Part shown: positions 1 through 14,100 of the stretch, piece after piece
How positions within the stretch are numbered: position 1 is the first letter of the stretch
How the letters are laid out: every line of letters starts with the position of its first letter
Source of the DNA: Sphagnum magellanicum
Lineage: Eukaryota; Streptophyta; Sphagnopsida; Sphagnales; Sphagnaceae
DNA length: 64,000 nt
NCBI GenBank assembly: GCA_021904315.1
Contig: CM038923.1
Location: 15,444,038 to 15,508,037 of the forward strand
Direction of reading: 5' to 3'
The notes under the pieces: model-generated
Database searches by the model: none
What the model was told of the DNA's origin: nothing
Seen by the model: the letters and a program-made list of their open reading frames with translations, nothing else
Position numbers and translations under genes: made by a program

Positions 1-1627
1 TGGTTTGGATGTGGTGTACCATTAAGGGTATTTTTTATGTGTTGTGAATGTGGTGACAATGATGGTTATAAGTGCCGACATAAGAGCACATGTCAATGTT
101 CATGATGCCACACAAAAAAAAACCTTAAACATAATCCTTAATTTTTCCCCATTTTTTTCTTGGTGTATGAAAAATAATCCATGTTAAAAAAAATGGATTA
201 AATTTTTTAATTTCTAAGTATTATTATTATTATGAATAATTATAAATATTATACCTATTATTTTTATTTTAAACATGGTTTATCCAAAAAAAAAAGCTTG
301 TTTTGTTAAAGGTTTATGTTTCAATATTTAAAGATGAACTTAATATTTTATTCAATAAAATAATGTAAATAAATGCATTATAAATAATGATAATAACAAT
401 GACATTAATGATTTTTTAGTCCTTTTATTTTTTTCAATTTTCTAATCTTCTTCAAGATCATTCATAAAACAATTTAACCAAGTTTTGGTTATAAGCCATA
501 TATGGAGGTACAAAATTTGTTAAAATATTTTTATATTTGGGTTATAAATCCTAGAACCCATTGTAAAAAAATATAAAAATGTGAAAAAAATTAAAAATAT
601 TTTGCTGATGTTGATGGCCTTTTTTATGTTTACAAAATGGTGGAAATTCATCACCAAAAAAAAATTCAGTTACATCTTAAATATTTATTTTAAAATTTTA
701 AAAAAATGATGGGGAAAAAATTAAGTGGATAAAAACCTATAAGGCACATTAAAAAAATACTCATACCTTAAAATATATGGAATTTTAAAACTTTAAAATT
801 TTTAAAAACATTCCAAAATTGATTCAAAATTTTAGAACTTCAAAATTCTTTTTCCACACTTGAATGTGGTAAAATGTACATGATGTCTTAAAAACATTTA
901 TAATTTATTATACAAGAAAACATAAAAATGTAAAAAAAATAAAAATTGGTTATGATTTGAAATTATTATCATTTTAAAAGACCAAACACTGAATTTATAA
1001 AGAATTAGGACACTTTCAAAAATTTATATTTATTAAAAAATGATGAAGAAAAAAACATGTCATGAACTTGGATGATTATAAACATTTATTATAACAAGTT
1101 GCAAAAAAAATTGTTCCAAAATTGATTCATATGGAAAATTTTGTTTTTGGGAAAAAGGACATACAATCATTTTAAAATTAATCAAATTGGCTTGTTGTAT
1201 CTCGTTTGCACCCATATAAATATGTTTTAAAATAATATCCTTTCAAATAACCTTGAATAGCTTAGGGTGAATATACAATATGCTATAATAGCCTAGGCAT
1301 GAAAATAGTTTAACTAGCCAAATTAATATGACCAATTTGACTAAATGGCAAATCAATATGACAAGTTTGACTAAACCTTTATTATTCAGTATGCCTACTT
1401 GATTAAACCATGTCCATTTTGACAAACCTGTTTTTTTGTTGTTCCCTTTTGACTATATGTATGGCATTGCACTTGGTCAAAAAGGTCACCATAATCAACA
1501 TAACCAACCAAAAGAACCATGTGTTTTTCATGGCCCATGCCTTTTGTCAAAGTGAACATCCCCTTTGGTCAATGTGGGCACTATGGTTAAGTTGAACATT
1601 TTGAAAAACCATGATTTTTTGTAGTGA

Positions 1628-1690
1628 TGTGATGGAATGGTTAAGGATTTGATGTCCTAATGTTGAAATGTGGAGTTCAAGTTTTCAACC
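1628..1690 (+). repeat. possible tRNA-derived SINE head
   Basis: An A-box-like stretch (TGGAATGGTTAAGG, 1,633-1,646) is followed about 27 bases later by a B-box-like stretch (GAGTTCAAGTTTTC, 1,673-1,686). That is the order and rough spacing of an internal pol III promoter. No complete tRNA cloverleaf can be drawn, and no A-rich tail or target duplication was identified. Chance similarity is possible. Confidence 0.2.
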
Positions 1691-1865
1691 TTGTAATCTA
1701 TTTATATGTTTAACTTAAGCCTAGGTTGTTAACTAAATTACCTAAGTTTATGTTTAGGTTGTTAAATTAAGTTAGGATCTAACCTCAACCTAGGTTAAGT
1801 TTATGTTACCTAGTCTAGGCTTTTAGGCTAGGCCTAGATTTCAAGGTTATTTAAGCTAGGATGGA
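1690..1865. repeat. CCTAGGTT/TTAGG-rich degenerate simple repeat
   Basis: Motifs of the type CCTAGGTT, TTAGGTTG and AGGCCTAG recur on both strands across this stretch. It is not a regular array. It resembles decayed low-complexity DNA rather than a coding or regulatory unit. Confidence 0.4.
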
Positions 1866-3645
1866 AGCCTTGTGCCCCCCCGCCCCCCCCATTATCACAA
1901 AATGCCACATGGCTACATCTTCATCATCCACACATGAACACTTGTGGTGGGTACAAGAAAATATATTGTACATACTTGTTATCTTGTTTTCTACTTGAAA
2001 ACAAGAAAAAATAATTTAAAAAACTTCTAACCTTCTTCCAACATTTCAAAACAAATGAAACCTTTAGTTTTTTTCATGGGCATTTCTAATCTCTCTTTAG
2101 TTTCTCAAAACAATTTGTATCATATCATTTGGACTTGAAGAAATACCCCAAAAGTATCCCCAACAATTATGTGATTTTTCAAAAGGTTGGGCATGCTTTT
2201 AATTATGAAAACAAACTCCATTAACCAAAAAAAATTATTAGAATGTTCATCACTTCAATATTGAAGTGTTTGAAAAAATACCAAATACTTGCAAAAACAT
2301 TTCACTTGCTTTCAAATACTTGACCTTTATTTTCCAAATTGTCATAAATTTTAGGTTCAATTCAAATAATTGCAAGTACTTAAAAAAAACATGATTATAA
2401 CAATTTAGCTTTTGAAGTCCATGTGCACAAGAGTTTAAAAATGATGTATCCAAAAAAATATCATTATCTCCATAAAATCATCTATTATTACTCATTTTAT
2501 TAAAAAATCCCATTATTTTGTTACTTACATTACTTTTCGTATATATTTTATCATGCTTTCACCTTGGCACCATTTGGTTTGGCATATTGTAATCATATAA
2601 ATGATTCAAACCACAATAATCGCATAATTTTGTGACTAGTGAATGCAATGTTAGAAGGATGGTCATTTGAAGTAATGGATGAAAATCCAACTTTAATTGT
2701 AAGAGGTATGCAAGTATCATTATGACTTGATGCTACATGGTGTCTTTTGCAATTAACTATCTTTTGGGTTTTGTAGTCGCACATTTCATGTATGATTATA
2801 ATTTTGTTTTTTATGACTAAAATAACAATTGTTTATTCATGAACTTTTTCTAATGATATATTATGATTATATATGTAATGTACATGAAGGTGAATATTGT
2901 CCACTTATATGTAACATTTCTTTAATTTAGTAGCTTAAGTCAATTCATTAATGGCTTATATTTATATATCATTTAAATGATGTTCATTTTCTTGAATTAA
3001 TTTAATGGATATATATTAGGTTCATTTTTATTCACTAATCAATATGAATTATTTTCATACTTTAATTGATAATATTGATATAATGTAGTTTCATCCAACT
3101 AGGTCATTTCATTCATTGGATAAAATTGTTCTCTTTATTTATATATGCATTTGGGTGGTTGGTTATATTCCAACAAATGGAATCCATTTTTTTCCATGGT
3201 GTAAATTTATGAAACATTCAATAAGACTTGGTTGTGATGTGTTCATATTACATCATGAAAGAAATGGGTGGGCATGGGCAAAGGGGTAAACATGAACTAA
3301 AACTGAAAGAAAAGAAAGTTGGTAGGGATCTAGAAAGTGGGATGCGTTCCAAATTAAAGAACAATAGTAATAAGTTAATATGAAAAACAAGAAAACCTTT
3401 CCAAGGAGCTTATTTGCTTTATAGTATTCATTGCATCTTTGATCAAACAAGCAAGATGTGCACAAAAGGACAAGTCCAAGAAAGTGAATGAGAGAATTGT
3501 ACTCTAGCTCAATAAATGCCTTTATTCTAATGTTTGCATGCTAAGATGAGTTTGATCTTGCCATATTCTTCCATGCTAACAAACAACAAAAGATGTTTGA
3601 TTTGGTCTTTCATTTTGGAGCACAATTTACTACTGTCCTTGCTTG

Positions 3646-3798
3646 ACAATGAAGAAGAAACAACAACCAAAGGAAAATAAAAAGAAATGAAAAGAAAAAG
3701 AGAAAAAAAGTAAGTAAGTTAGAAAAAAACAATAAGAAGAAGGAAAAAAAAAAGACAAATAATAAATAAAAACAACAAGCAAAAAAAAACAAGAAAAA
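3646..3798. repeat. purine-rich (A/G) low-complexity tract
   Basis: About 150 bases are almost entirely A and G on the + strand (AAGAAG, GAAAAAG and similar). The complementary strand therefore gives a phenylalanine/leucine-rich open frame, which is an artefact of composition and not a gene. Confidence 0.6.
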
Positions 3799-6700
3799 GG
3801 CTTCAGAAAATGTATTATTCACATCATTAAATGTGAATTGAGAGCTTGACATGTTACTAGACCTTCAGTTACATTTGACTTCATTGTGGACTTTATGGTG
3901 GATTGTGTTGTGGATCAATGATGCTCAATAATGACAAAAAGTCCCTATATCTAATTTTATTGGCCTTGAATAAATTAATTATTGAATATAATTTCTTTTG
4001 GCATTTTATTTCCATTCATTACACGAATTACCTTCAACAAGAATATTACCATATGCTTGTGGGAGCACTTTAGATAATTTGAATAAATTATGCATTGCAA
4101 AATGTGAAAATACATACATGTTTAGTAATGATGTGGATTACACCCATTTTTTCAACCTCTCAAAACAATTAAACGCTTCCATATGTAAGGCCAAATCCCA
4201 AATACCTACTAGTGAGTAGGGCAAAAGTTAGGGTTAGTTTGAAATATTGAGGTACCAAGTCATGTAAGGTACTTAAAAGGGTAGCAGAAAAAAATTACCA
4301 CCCAGTGAGGTATAAATTGACCCGGGTATTTAACTACAGGTAAACCAGGGTAGAAAACTTACCCACCCTATTCTGGTGTACCCATCAAACTTGCATACAA
4401 TGTGGAAGAAAATGGAACATAGTAGTCCAAAAACTGAGATCCTTTGTGATTTTGTGATGCAATGGAAGTCAGCCAAGCCCTTTTGGGCAAAGTGTTCTAA
4501 ACATGCAGGATGTAATGGAAAAGGGTGAAGCACTGGATAAAGCAAGAGCCACACTAACTACCAACTCTAACCCCTGTCCCACCCTAGGTATAGTGTGTGT
4601 GTGTGTTTTTCTGCAATTTTTAGAAGAAAAAGTGGTGATCATCCCTAAGAACATTTGCCTAACTCTGGCTACAAACCAGGGATGAAGCACAAATCTTTAC
4701 AGTTCTCTGGCTACTAGGTAAGTGAAACCCTAAAACCCTAGACATTTGTGCACACCCAAGGGAATTAACCCTAGCCCTTATGATATTGCCCTTTGCAATG
4801 GTTGTGTGTGTGCACACCCACAAGAGTTACAACCCATGCCAATGGTCACCCACCCAAGTCCTAGACTCTCAACCCTAGACTAACTCACTCACTCCTAGAC
4901 TCAAGTGCATAGTGGCACATTGAATGGAATTGAACCCTAGCCCTTATGGGCATTGCCTTTTGCCATGGGCGTGTGCTTGCACTCATTGCCCATGTGCCAC
5001 CACCAAAAAAAAAAAAACTTGGTGAGAAATAAAGTAGGTTTGCTTGTCTTGTTATGATGATGTGGTGGATTGGGATGGATTACAAAAGTGAATGGATTAG
5101 AAATCCTTAGGAAAATCTTTTCTTTTTCTTTCACCACATGCACCAAAGAGAGTATTGTGAAGGAACTTTTTAAGAAATTCTTATTTTTATCTAAATTTTT
5201 AATATTCACATATTTAACCCACCGTAAATTTACTTTAAATTTAATGTTTGCATTGAGTTTTGGGTATTATATATTTGTTTTTATTTTTAGTTTTAGTTGA
5301 AAATATAAAAATGATGGAGAATGATGATTGTGCAGAATTAAACAAACATCATGCATGAAACTCTCAAATTTAGTTCTAAAAACATAATCCTCCATGTGAG
5401 ATCTACTATATAAACATCACTTGACATGTCTTCAATAATAATTTGCAATATCATTTGGAAACACAAGAGCTTAGTATATTCATGTTGCTTTGAAATGGAA
5501 CTTTCAAAATTATCTATAGTAGTGGCTCAAGAATAATATTTCTGTAGTAGATACATATGTAAATTAGCTTGCAACTAGTGCAATTATTAGTGCAACTAGT
5601 GCAACTAATACTAATAGGGACACCCCTAAAAACCCACCCAACAACTCAGGAATAGTCTAAATGGCCCCATGGAAAAAATCTAGGACCAAGTTTTGGGTTG
5701 TCACAATCTCCACATAAGACTACATGAAAGCATAAATTGCATTATTCATGATGTTAGGCCAATGATATCCCAAACATCTATTATGAACAAGAAATTGTAA
5801 TCAAGATTCTATTTTTGTTCATGTTGATCAATCACAAAAACATTTCTTATTGTTATCCTTGTGAAAAATAAAGTTAATTAAGAACAAGGCATGATGGCCT
5901 ATAACTATCGAGACATTGATGTGAGTTAACTTTAGTGTAGCTGGATATGGATTGGTCAATTTAAGAGAATTTTTTTTTGTACATGGCATTGTTTAGGGTT
6001 TACCTATTAACCTATTAATTGAACCTACTTTTTTACATAATATTTTTTAAAATTTTTCTTAAAAATTATTTCTTATTAATAGATACATTAGATTAATTAT
6101 ATTTGGATTTTGAGAATAAACAAAATTTTATTATGGAACAAATTGAATGAAAATTATTACCCAAGGGTGTGATCATATTCAAACAAACCAAAAAGCATGT
6201 CAGGTGACCAAAAAAAATTACAATGTTGTTACAAATATTTATGTGTTGTCACTTTAATGTCATGTTAATCAAGGGAAGTTGTGCTAAATGAGTAATATGA
6301 ATGTCTAGGAATTCAAATGAAAAATTCATTTAATTTTTTTGGGTTTCAATTTAATTAATGGATTTTTGAACTTGAAAAACAATTACATCAAAGTAGTACA
6401 TTTTACAAGGACTTTCTTAATGAAGATTTTTTTATGATAAAAACATATACATGATAGTAACCTACTATCCACATTCAAAAAACACTCATAATTAAAAATT
6501 TATGGAATTTGAATTTTTCTAAAATTCAATGTATGTTTTTATAATCTCAAAAGTTCAAGAGTCCTTTTACAACATGCAAATGGTGTATAATATACATGAC
6601 ATACAAAACAAAGTTATAACTTATGATAAAAAAACTAAAACCCAAAAACTTTAACATATATTGGAAGGAATTGAAATTATGATAACTTATAAAAACGAAA

Positions 6701-9409
6701 TGTAGAATATAGCAAAAGTTTTACATTTTAAACAAAATCATAGTTATTTGAAAAAGATTAACATAAAAAACGTGATGCATTAGAGAAACTATAAGTATTT
6801 TTAGTAACAAGTTACAAAAAATTTCATTTAAAAATTCCTTTATATGCAAGAGTCATGACGACCAAAAAAAGGGCCATAGTCCTTTTGCAAAGTAATTATG
6901 TTGGCTTGTTTGATTGTCAACACACTCCCAACTATTTATATATGGGACCTTATAATAGTGTCCCCCCCTTCCCCCAAGTTAAAAATCCATGATTTTATAG
7001 TGGTAAAAAATACTCATGACAACAAAATGTCATGTTATATTATTATTTAAAAATGTGAATAGTTATTGTACATGTTTATTTCATTTTAAATGTGTTTCAA
7101 GTCATGGTTGCAACGATTTAGAAATGTTTTTGAGTACTTTACACCCATTAGATTCATTCCAAAATGTTTGGTCCATGCTCCCATAATGTATATATTATAA
7201 ATATTGTCATGTAAAGACATTAAAAATTCTAACATTATTATTGTTTTTAATATTAAAACATGAAAAACCAAGCATTGGTTACACTTGTTGTGAGTTCTAT
7301 TATTGTGATTATTCCCCCTTGAAATTGTCTTCTTTAGTATCAATGTTATCACATGTCAACAGAACGTTATCATTGAATTCTTTATTCACTAAAGGGCATT
7401 ATATGAAAGTGTATTGAGTCCATATTCATTTATTGTTGACCAATAAAAACAATTGTAATATTTAAAAGTCCAAAACAAATTGGATACTAGAGATTTTTCT
7501 AGGAACTTTTACATTGTGTTTTGATATATGCATTCGTTGTTGACATGAACCTAATTCCACCATTTGCACATACGTAATTGGAATTAGTTAAGTTATTGAG
7601 AATTTGAGAATTGCTAAAATGTACAAGTTATGATGTCGAAAGTGTTCACCTTAATGTGCTTGAACACCATGCTTTCATGTTTGACCTCCACCAACATAGT
7701 GAAGCTATGAAACATTCAAGATATGAAAGTATTGGTGGGCCATAAGATAACTAGAATAAAATCCACAAGTAACAAATTTTCAATGCATCAATGAAATTAG
7801 TCAAAACGATATCTTGCATTTGAATGATCTTGATAAGGCTATGCATTGCTTGCTTCCAACAATAAAAGCACACATGACAAACTAGGCAACATTTCCACAT
7901 CTACCAAAATGATCCAATTTAGTAGGAACTTTAACCAAGTTTGCTGGCATATCAATTACCATCTTAATCAACAATGTGCAATACTCTTCCATCACCCATT
8001 TTGTTGGAGCTAGCATATTAATTTATCAACAATGCATTCCAAAGACAATAAAAAAAATATCATTTTTTACTTTTGAACAACATAAACATGCACATTAGCC
8101 CAAGACTAGTTGTCTAAGCTACTTAATCACAACTCAAACATTTGACATAGTTGGAACATTTAATATAGCCTCTTTAGTGGCATCTAACATTAATTGATGT
8201 AACAACTCAATCATGGAACATTTCAATGTGTCATTCATGTGTTTTTCAAGGTTGTTTTTCATGTTGAGGTGTTTGAATAAGAACTTTGGTCAAATTGGCC
8301 TTCCTTCTTTCAACAAATGCAAAATAATTATGAATTAGTTCAACTTTCACTAATCATCATTACTATCCCCTTCTGTTGAATTGAATGCAAGACATTTTTT
8401 CTTGTCACATTTGCATAGATAACCTCATTCTTAACATGTTGAAAATCTTTTAAAAAATAAAGCTTGCATATTTGAACACCTTTTTGTTGTGAGCTCCACC
8501 TTCCTCTTATTAATTAACATATTTGGAAAAGTTATCAACCTTTCAAAACAACTTGGAAGTTATCCATGCATTCTCATGCTTGCATTTTGTTCAATTGTTT
8601 GACGTTCTAAAATGTGTTTTGAGTTTTACGAGAGATTAAAGACTACACAATTCCAATTGGATTTGTTAGACCTTTGCCATTCAAATTTGAGATAGATTTT
8701 GACTTGTGAAAATAGGTTTAAAGATCTGAAAAATCCTTTGCTTAACATAACATAGCATGTTTCCAAATGCAAATTTTGGTCAATGGTTATTTGATGATGC
8801 ATTTCCTATGCCATAACCATCTTGGTGGATATTTATATGCAAGATAGTGCTTTATATGTGGAGGTGCTTTTATTTTTCCTTTATATACAAATGCCCCCCA
8901 AAAATAAATTATGAAAAAATGGAAACCTAATGAAATTAAAAACCCTAAATGTGACAAAGAAAAAATATTATCCTTACTTTTTATATTGAGATTTGTTCCA
9001 CTCTCATTCAAAAGAGAAAAAAATTGAATTGAACATGCTTTATATATGTATAATTGGAGCAAACCCCAAAAATCCTACCAAAATATTTCATGTTTTAATT
9101 TTATTTAGTCTCAAAAAAGTGGTTTACAAAAAAACATTCCGTGCTATGTGTTACGATAAGCTCCAATTTTTAAAAATTTACTTTAGCCAAGAAAATTAAA
9201 TACCCCTTATTGCACATTATGCATTAAATGAGGCAAAATGGTGTGGGCTTGCTAGAAATTGTCTCATTGAAATTGATCACAAAAGCAATATCCACGTCCA
9301 AGGTTTGCTTTATATTTTCATTTAGGCCCTAAGTATTGCTCAAGAAGACAAACAAGAAGTTCTTTGCAATACTTGCATGTGGTTTTGTTTTTGCATAATC
9401 TTTGTTGGC

Positions 9410-9672
9410 TACTCTAGGTAAGGTTGGAACGATGAACAATCAAGTAGGTAGAATAGGTCAATAGTAATTAGGTAGGTGGGTAGGTAGGTGAGGGGGGACG
9501 TAATAAGTTGTTTTGGGCAGATAGTTAGACAAGTGGAGGGGAGATAGTAGGTTGATTTAGGTAGGTGGGTGGACAAGTCAGCATGTGTGTGAGGGTAGTG
9601 GGTAGTAGTTTTGGTGCAGGGCAAAATGGGGGCAGTAGGTAGGTAGGTAGGTAGGTAGGTAGGTACGTGAGG
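9410..9672. repeat. GGTA tetranucleotide repeat region
   Basis: Imperfect GGTA/GTAG repeats run through the stretch, with an almost pure block near 9,639-9,664. The complementary strand gives a Tyr-Leu-Pro-Thr-rich frame that only reflects the repeat. Shorter, similar TAGG-rich patches lie at 34,530-34,690 and about 47,145-47,180. Confidence 0.7.
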
Positions 9673-10339
9673 TTAGTCGAGGGGAAAACATCACCCAAAA
9701 TATTAGTTTCATCTTTTATCAAGAGATACTTGCAGATATTGTTTTGGGTGGGCATGAAGTAGGTAGCTTGTAACTCTGATCTCCATTCTTAGATTTGGAA
9801 AAGTTGGCTTTCAGGGCTTGTTGGAAAGGAGAAAAAAAATCTATCAAGGTGGGGTTGTCAATGGAATATGGATTCCCAACTTATAACACCTAAAGCAATC
9901 ATCCCTTTGGTCAAGAATGTGCCACATCGTGTTATAGGCATGTTACTAGCACATGTTTAGCACCTAGGATTGAAAGCCAAATTCATAATCTTTCCCAATT
10001 GGATGCAAGCTAGATATAATGCTAAAGTGTTGTATGTACTTTGTGTACAAATGGTTCAATCCATTTTGTCACTTAGTTGAATTCCATTGGAAGTCCCCAT
10101 AGCGTGATTCACATTTTGTGAGTACGTGTGCATGCAAAGTTCAATTTTTGCCTTTTGGGTGAAGTACCTTTTTAAATGGACCACACCACAAAGTATTTGA
10201 TTTTGAGCATTTGGATTGTGAACAGACTTCCTAACTTTGTTGCCTTCCAGCTTCTCAATTTGGCCTATGTATGTATACATCCTCCTATAGAGTGTGGTTC
10301 ATATTAATTAGTTGAGAGGCCCCCCACCCCCATGTTCAA

Positions 10340-10570
10340 TTTATTGGCCTTGCTTACCAAGGCAAGGATATTGTGTTTAGATTCATTATAGAGTATAGTA
10401 GCTTAAGGGATTTTGGCCCTTACTAGGTAATAAATAATAGGTCTATTTTTATACATGGATTTTTGAGAGATGATATTTTGGCTTGTGTTGAAACTTGAGA
10501 TTAGTTATAGAGTTATACTATCTTGAAGGATTTTGGTTTCTTTTAGAGGATTTTTTGAATATTATATTTT
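10340..10570 (+). repeat. interspersed repeat, copy 1 (partner inverted at 46.9-47.45 kb)
   Basis: The stretch aligns base for base over about 230 bases with the reverse complement of 46,917-47,081 joined to 47,403-47,454. Shared stretches include TTGGCCTTGCTTACCAAGG, GATATTGTGTTTAGATTCAT, TTAAGGGATTTTGGCCC and TTGAAACTTGAGATT. This copy is uninterrupted, so it serves as the empty-site reference for the insertion in the other copy. Confidence 0.75.
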
Positions 10571-10966
10571 TGCATGGTGAAATATTTGAGTTTTAAAAAA
10601 ATATCTTGAGTTTGCCATTTAAGTTTTGCCTTCAGATACTTTTTTTAATGTAAATGGCAAGGTCACAGTGTGACACACCCCTTGTTTTATCTTGGTTCTG
10701 GGCCTCTTTGATTGACCCATGCAAAAAGATGTGATCAAACTTTGGGCACTTCCCGAAATAGATATGCTTTTGTCTTCTCATTTGGGGTACCTATATAGGG
10801 TACAAGAGGAGAGCTTAGGTGCAAATACTAAACAAGGGGTCTCACTATATTTGATTTTAATGTACCCATTTAAAATGTGTTTAAATATTCTTTATTGCAG
10901 GAGGGAAAAAAAAAAAACGTAGATTCAATAATTTTCAAAAAATCACCAAAAATCGGAAAAAACCGC

Positions 10967-11105
10967 CACATTTCTATGCATGGTTCAAGTAGGTATCCAA
11001 ATAAAGGATGTTTAAGTTTTGTTCTTTCATATTTTGTTAGTAGCCAAATTTGGCTAAATTAGCTTATTGGTGATCACCACCTCAACTATATCACAAAATT
11101 GAAAT
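10967..11105 (+). repeat. TTTGGCTAAA interspersed repeat, copy 1
   Basis: The order of blocks is ATTTCTAT, a GGTTCAAGTAGGTA-like block, TCTTTCATATT, CCAAATTTGGCTAAATT, a CACC block and ATCACAAAATT. The same order recurs at 15,388-15,530 and, more diverged, at 20,657-20,862. The copies are clearly related but decayed. Element ends and class are unknown. Confidence 0.7.
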
Positions 11106-14100
11106 ACCAAACTATGTGGGTGGGAACTGGCTTATTCCTTCACCCCCAAATTATGAAAAGAAATATTTGTTGACTATTAGAGTTATCTCTTAAGTCACTA
11201 AAACTGGGGACAAGAAGGTATAGTTTTGGGAAAACACAGGTCTAGTCGCTAAACAAGGGACAAGCTAAATACTTAGGGAACAAAGTGCACAAGTTTTGTG
11301 CAAGAAGCCTGTCTCTAAATAGGTATTACACATTGAACTAATAGTTCACTCAAGATAATTAAGAAAACAAATTCCGATCACCAAATCCAGCAATTTCATC
11401 ATCCATAAAAAAATTTCTTGACTAAGCAAAAGTGAGCTCAAATATGAGCAATTTTCAAGAGCACGGCATTGACACTTGTTTTTTTTTTTTCCTTCTCTAC
11501 TTCGGTGTAGCTTCAATGTTAGGGCTTGTGTTTGTAGTTTTTTCTTTGTCTTGCCCTTTGTCTTGTACAAACTTTAGAATCAACTCACACATGTGCACTT
11601 TCCTTTTAGTCTCGAATCAAAGCATGGCTTGTAGATGTTATTTGAGATGTATTGAAAAAAGCTTCAATTACTCTGGAGGAGACATATACATAGGACACAG
11701 GTTGTTCCTTCCTTTGCCCTTTGCCTTCGCCTGTGAAGTGAAAGGCAAAGGCCCCAACCCTGAAGGGAAAAGGGGCTTAACAGGACTCTTGTGAATTGAG
11801 TCCTATGGCAGCTTGCTGCTCACATAAGCTGCTCTCTTGTTATGAGTACTTACTATTTTGCTCTCTGGTATGAGTACTTGATGGGAACTTGGTGGGAACA
11901 CATTGGGAACTTTAAGAATCCAAAAGACCCAAACATTCTCCCCTGGTTTCCTCAAGGGAAAGAAAAAAAAGAAAAAAGAAAAACAAAAACTGGACCTTTT
12001 GGGTGCCTGCTGCCTTGTCTCATGGGCTGAAAGGAATTTGTGTTCCCAATGGTGTTCAATGATCACCCATTTTTGCTGGCACTAAATACCCCCCTCCACC
12101 AGGTGGGTTACCTTTAAGCACACAACTTATGTGTGCTGAGCTAAGGTCACAGCAATCACCAATAATATGACTAAAATGCTTTTGAATCATGCATATTCGA
12201 GAAGGCTAATTGCATGATAAAATTAGGAATTTGGAGGCAAAAGTTGGGTGCAACGCGCATGCCCACTCCTGCAACTGGAATGATGTTCAAGACTTTTGCC
12301 AACTCTCATCATTTCTCTTCATGAATTTGGTGCAATGTTTACATGCTTGCTTATTATAATTGTTCATGCAGATCATCACACATGAGAGATAATCATAATT
12401 GTTTTTTGCAAACAATCTTTGAATTTACTTGCAGAGCCATCACTTTCTATAATACCATGTTATGCATTTTCATCTATGTGAGAGAAGGCTGCAAGTTATG
12501 ATCGTATTGTGAGAACTTTGTGCTTTGGTGGGTTTTGTAACACAAGTTGGATGAAATTATGATCTAATTTCAAGGAAACAAAGCAAATTGCAAAAATAGT
12601 TGTGGCAACAATCCATGGGGCTTGGGTCTTTTTACTTTCACTTGTTTACCCCTCCAAAAATGTCATACTTTTACTGGGTTCCCCACGGTTACCAGATCGG
12701 TTATGTAGTCCCACAGATCTACCTGAGGTTAGATGATTTTCAATTTTTTTTATACAAAATCCAGAACGGGAGGTTATTAAAAAAAAAAAAAAAAAACCAG
12801 ATAACCACCCAATTACAATGGTATCACCTACCCCTACATGTTCTCTGCATGCCATGGATTGACCCATATGTATCGGAGAGATGGTGTGTTGTCCCTAGAA
12901 TATGATCATCACATAGAAACACGCAGATGCTGAAATGATTAGTTGATTAAAAAATCAATCCCTCATGAGAAGGACGTAGTAGAGGACTTTCCAACTCTAA
13001 ATGGAACTGGGAGATTCTTTAGAACTCACATGTATTATTATTATTAAGTGCATGTTGACAAAGGAGAATAAGATGCCTGGCGAGCATGTTCACCAGAGCG
13101 CCAATGTCTTTTCTAAAATGAAATTTTGTTAAGTGAGGATTGTTCGCAAGAAGATCACATCACAAACTTGTCCCTTCCATGCATTTATGCTTTTGAAATA
13201 TTTTAACAATGTGTTCAAACTTAAGTAAATGCGCATATAATGTTGAACCAGGTATTGACGTGATGTGGTGATAGCATTCTAACACATTGTAGATGATTAA
13301 GCATTATATTACAACGTCAATACAACATCGTAATAGTAATCAATCAACATTTTACGAACACTTGAACACATTTCTACAAATGGTGATGATGATCTTGAAC
13401 ACATTGTTAAAATGTTGTAAAAGCACAAATACAGAGAAAAAAACAAGTTTATGATTGATGGGAGCATCGCTAGAAAAAGTTAGCCAAATTTGGGCTTTAA
13501 ACCAGATATGAAACACAAATTTTTGACTAATTCCTTGGATGTTTCGAGCTAATTCTTGAAACTAAATATAAAAATATGATGATTTTCACTATTCAATTTG
13601 TTTTTCCCCCGACTTCTGGAAGAAAAAAAAACCCGCGAGGACCATGGGCGTAGAATGGGCCCCCACTACTACTACTACTCTCCCAATTCTTCTGGGGGCA
13701 ATTGTAAGCTAGCGGGAAAGAGACAACTTTTCATGGGCTCGGTGGCTGCTAAAAAGGGAAAGTTATCATTGTTGACTTCCTTTTGTGAAGAAGACACTGT
13801 TCCAAATTCCAATGCATTGCACTCATGCACAAAGGGTTTCTTTATAGGAATTGTTCTCACAATGCCTTTCTTTCTTGATGTATGAAACCGCCAAAGGCCA
13901 TTCATTTTAGGCTGGCATTTGTCTCGCCGCCCAATTGTTGTCTGCTACTGTATGTCCTTATAACCAACAACATTTTGTGCCCAGCCAACAACATGTTGCT
14001 TGCACCTTGCAATGTCATGTAAATTATTAACAGATATCCAAGCTTTTCTACTATATGGGACATTGGGACTGCCAATCTATTTGCTCATCACTAACATGGT

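Larger units (their letters stand above)
1..9400. other. AT-rich intergenic DNA, no supportable gene
   Basis: This stretch is strongly AT-rich with very few CpG dinucleotides and many A or T homopolymer runs. Open frames are short, lysine- or phenylalanine-rich, and show no family signature on either strand. Within it are a TTGAC-rich patch (about 1,290-1,600), a tRNA-like SINE candidate (about 1,628-1,690), a CCTAGG-rich patch (1,690-1,865) and a purine-rich tract (3,646-3,798). A short piece at about 4,655-4,715 resembles pieces at 13.48 kb and 58.33 kb. The rest, including 5.3-9.4 kb, looks like unrecognised, decayed repeat DNA. Confidence 0.6.

Noticed and set aside
3610-3852. 80-codon Phe/Leu-rich frame resembling a membrane protein
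   Set aside because: It is the translation of a purine-rich low-complexity tract.
11432-11794. 120-codon frame on the + strand
   Set aside because: It is T-rich and Phe-rich, has no domain, and lies in repeat-bearing DNA; no splice or homology support.
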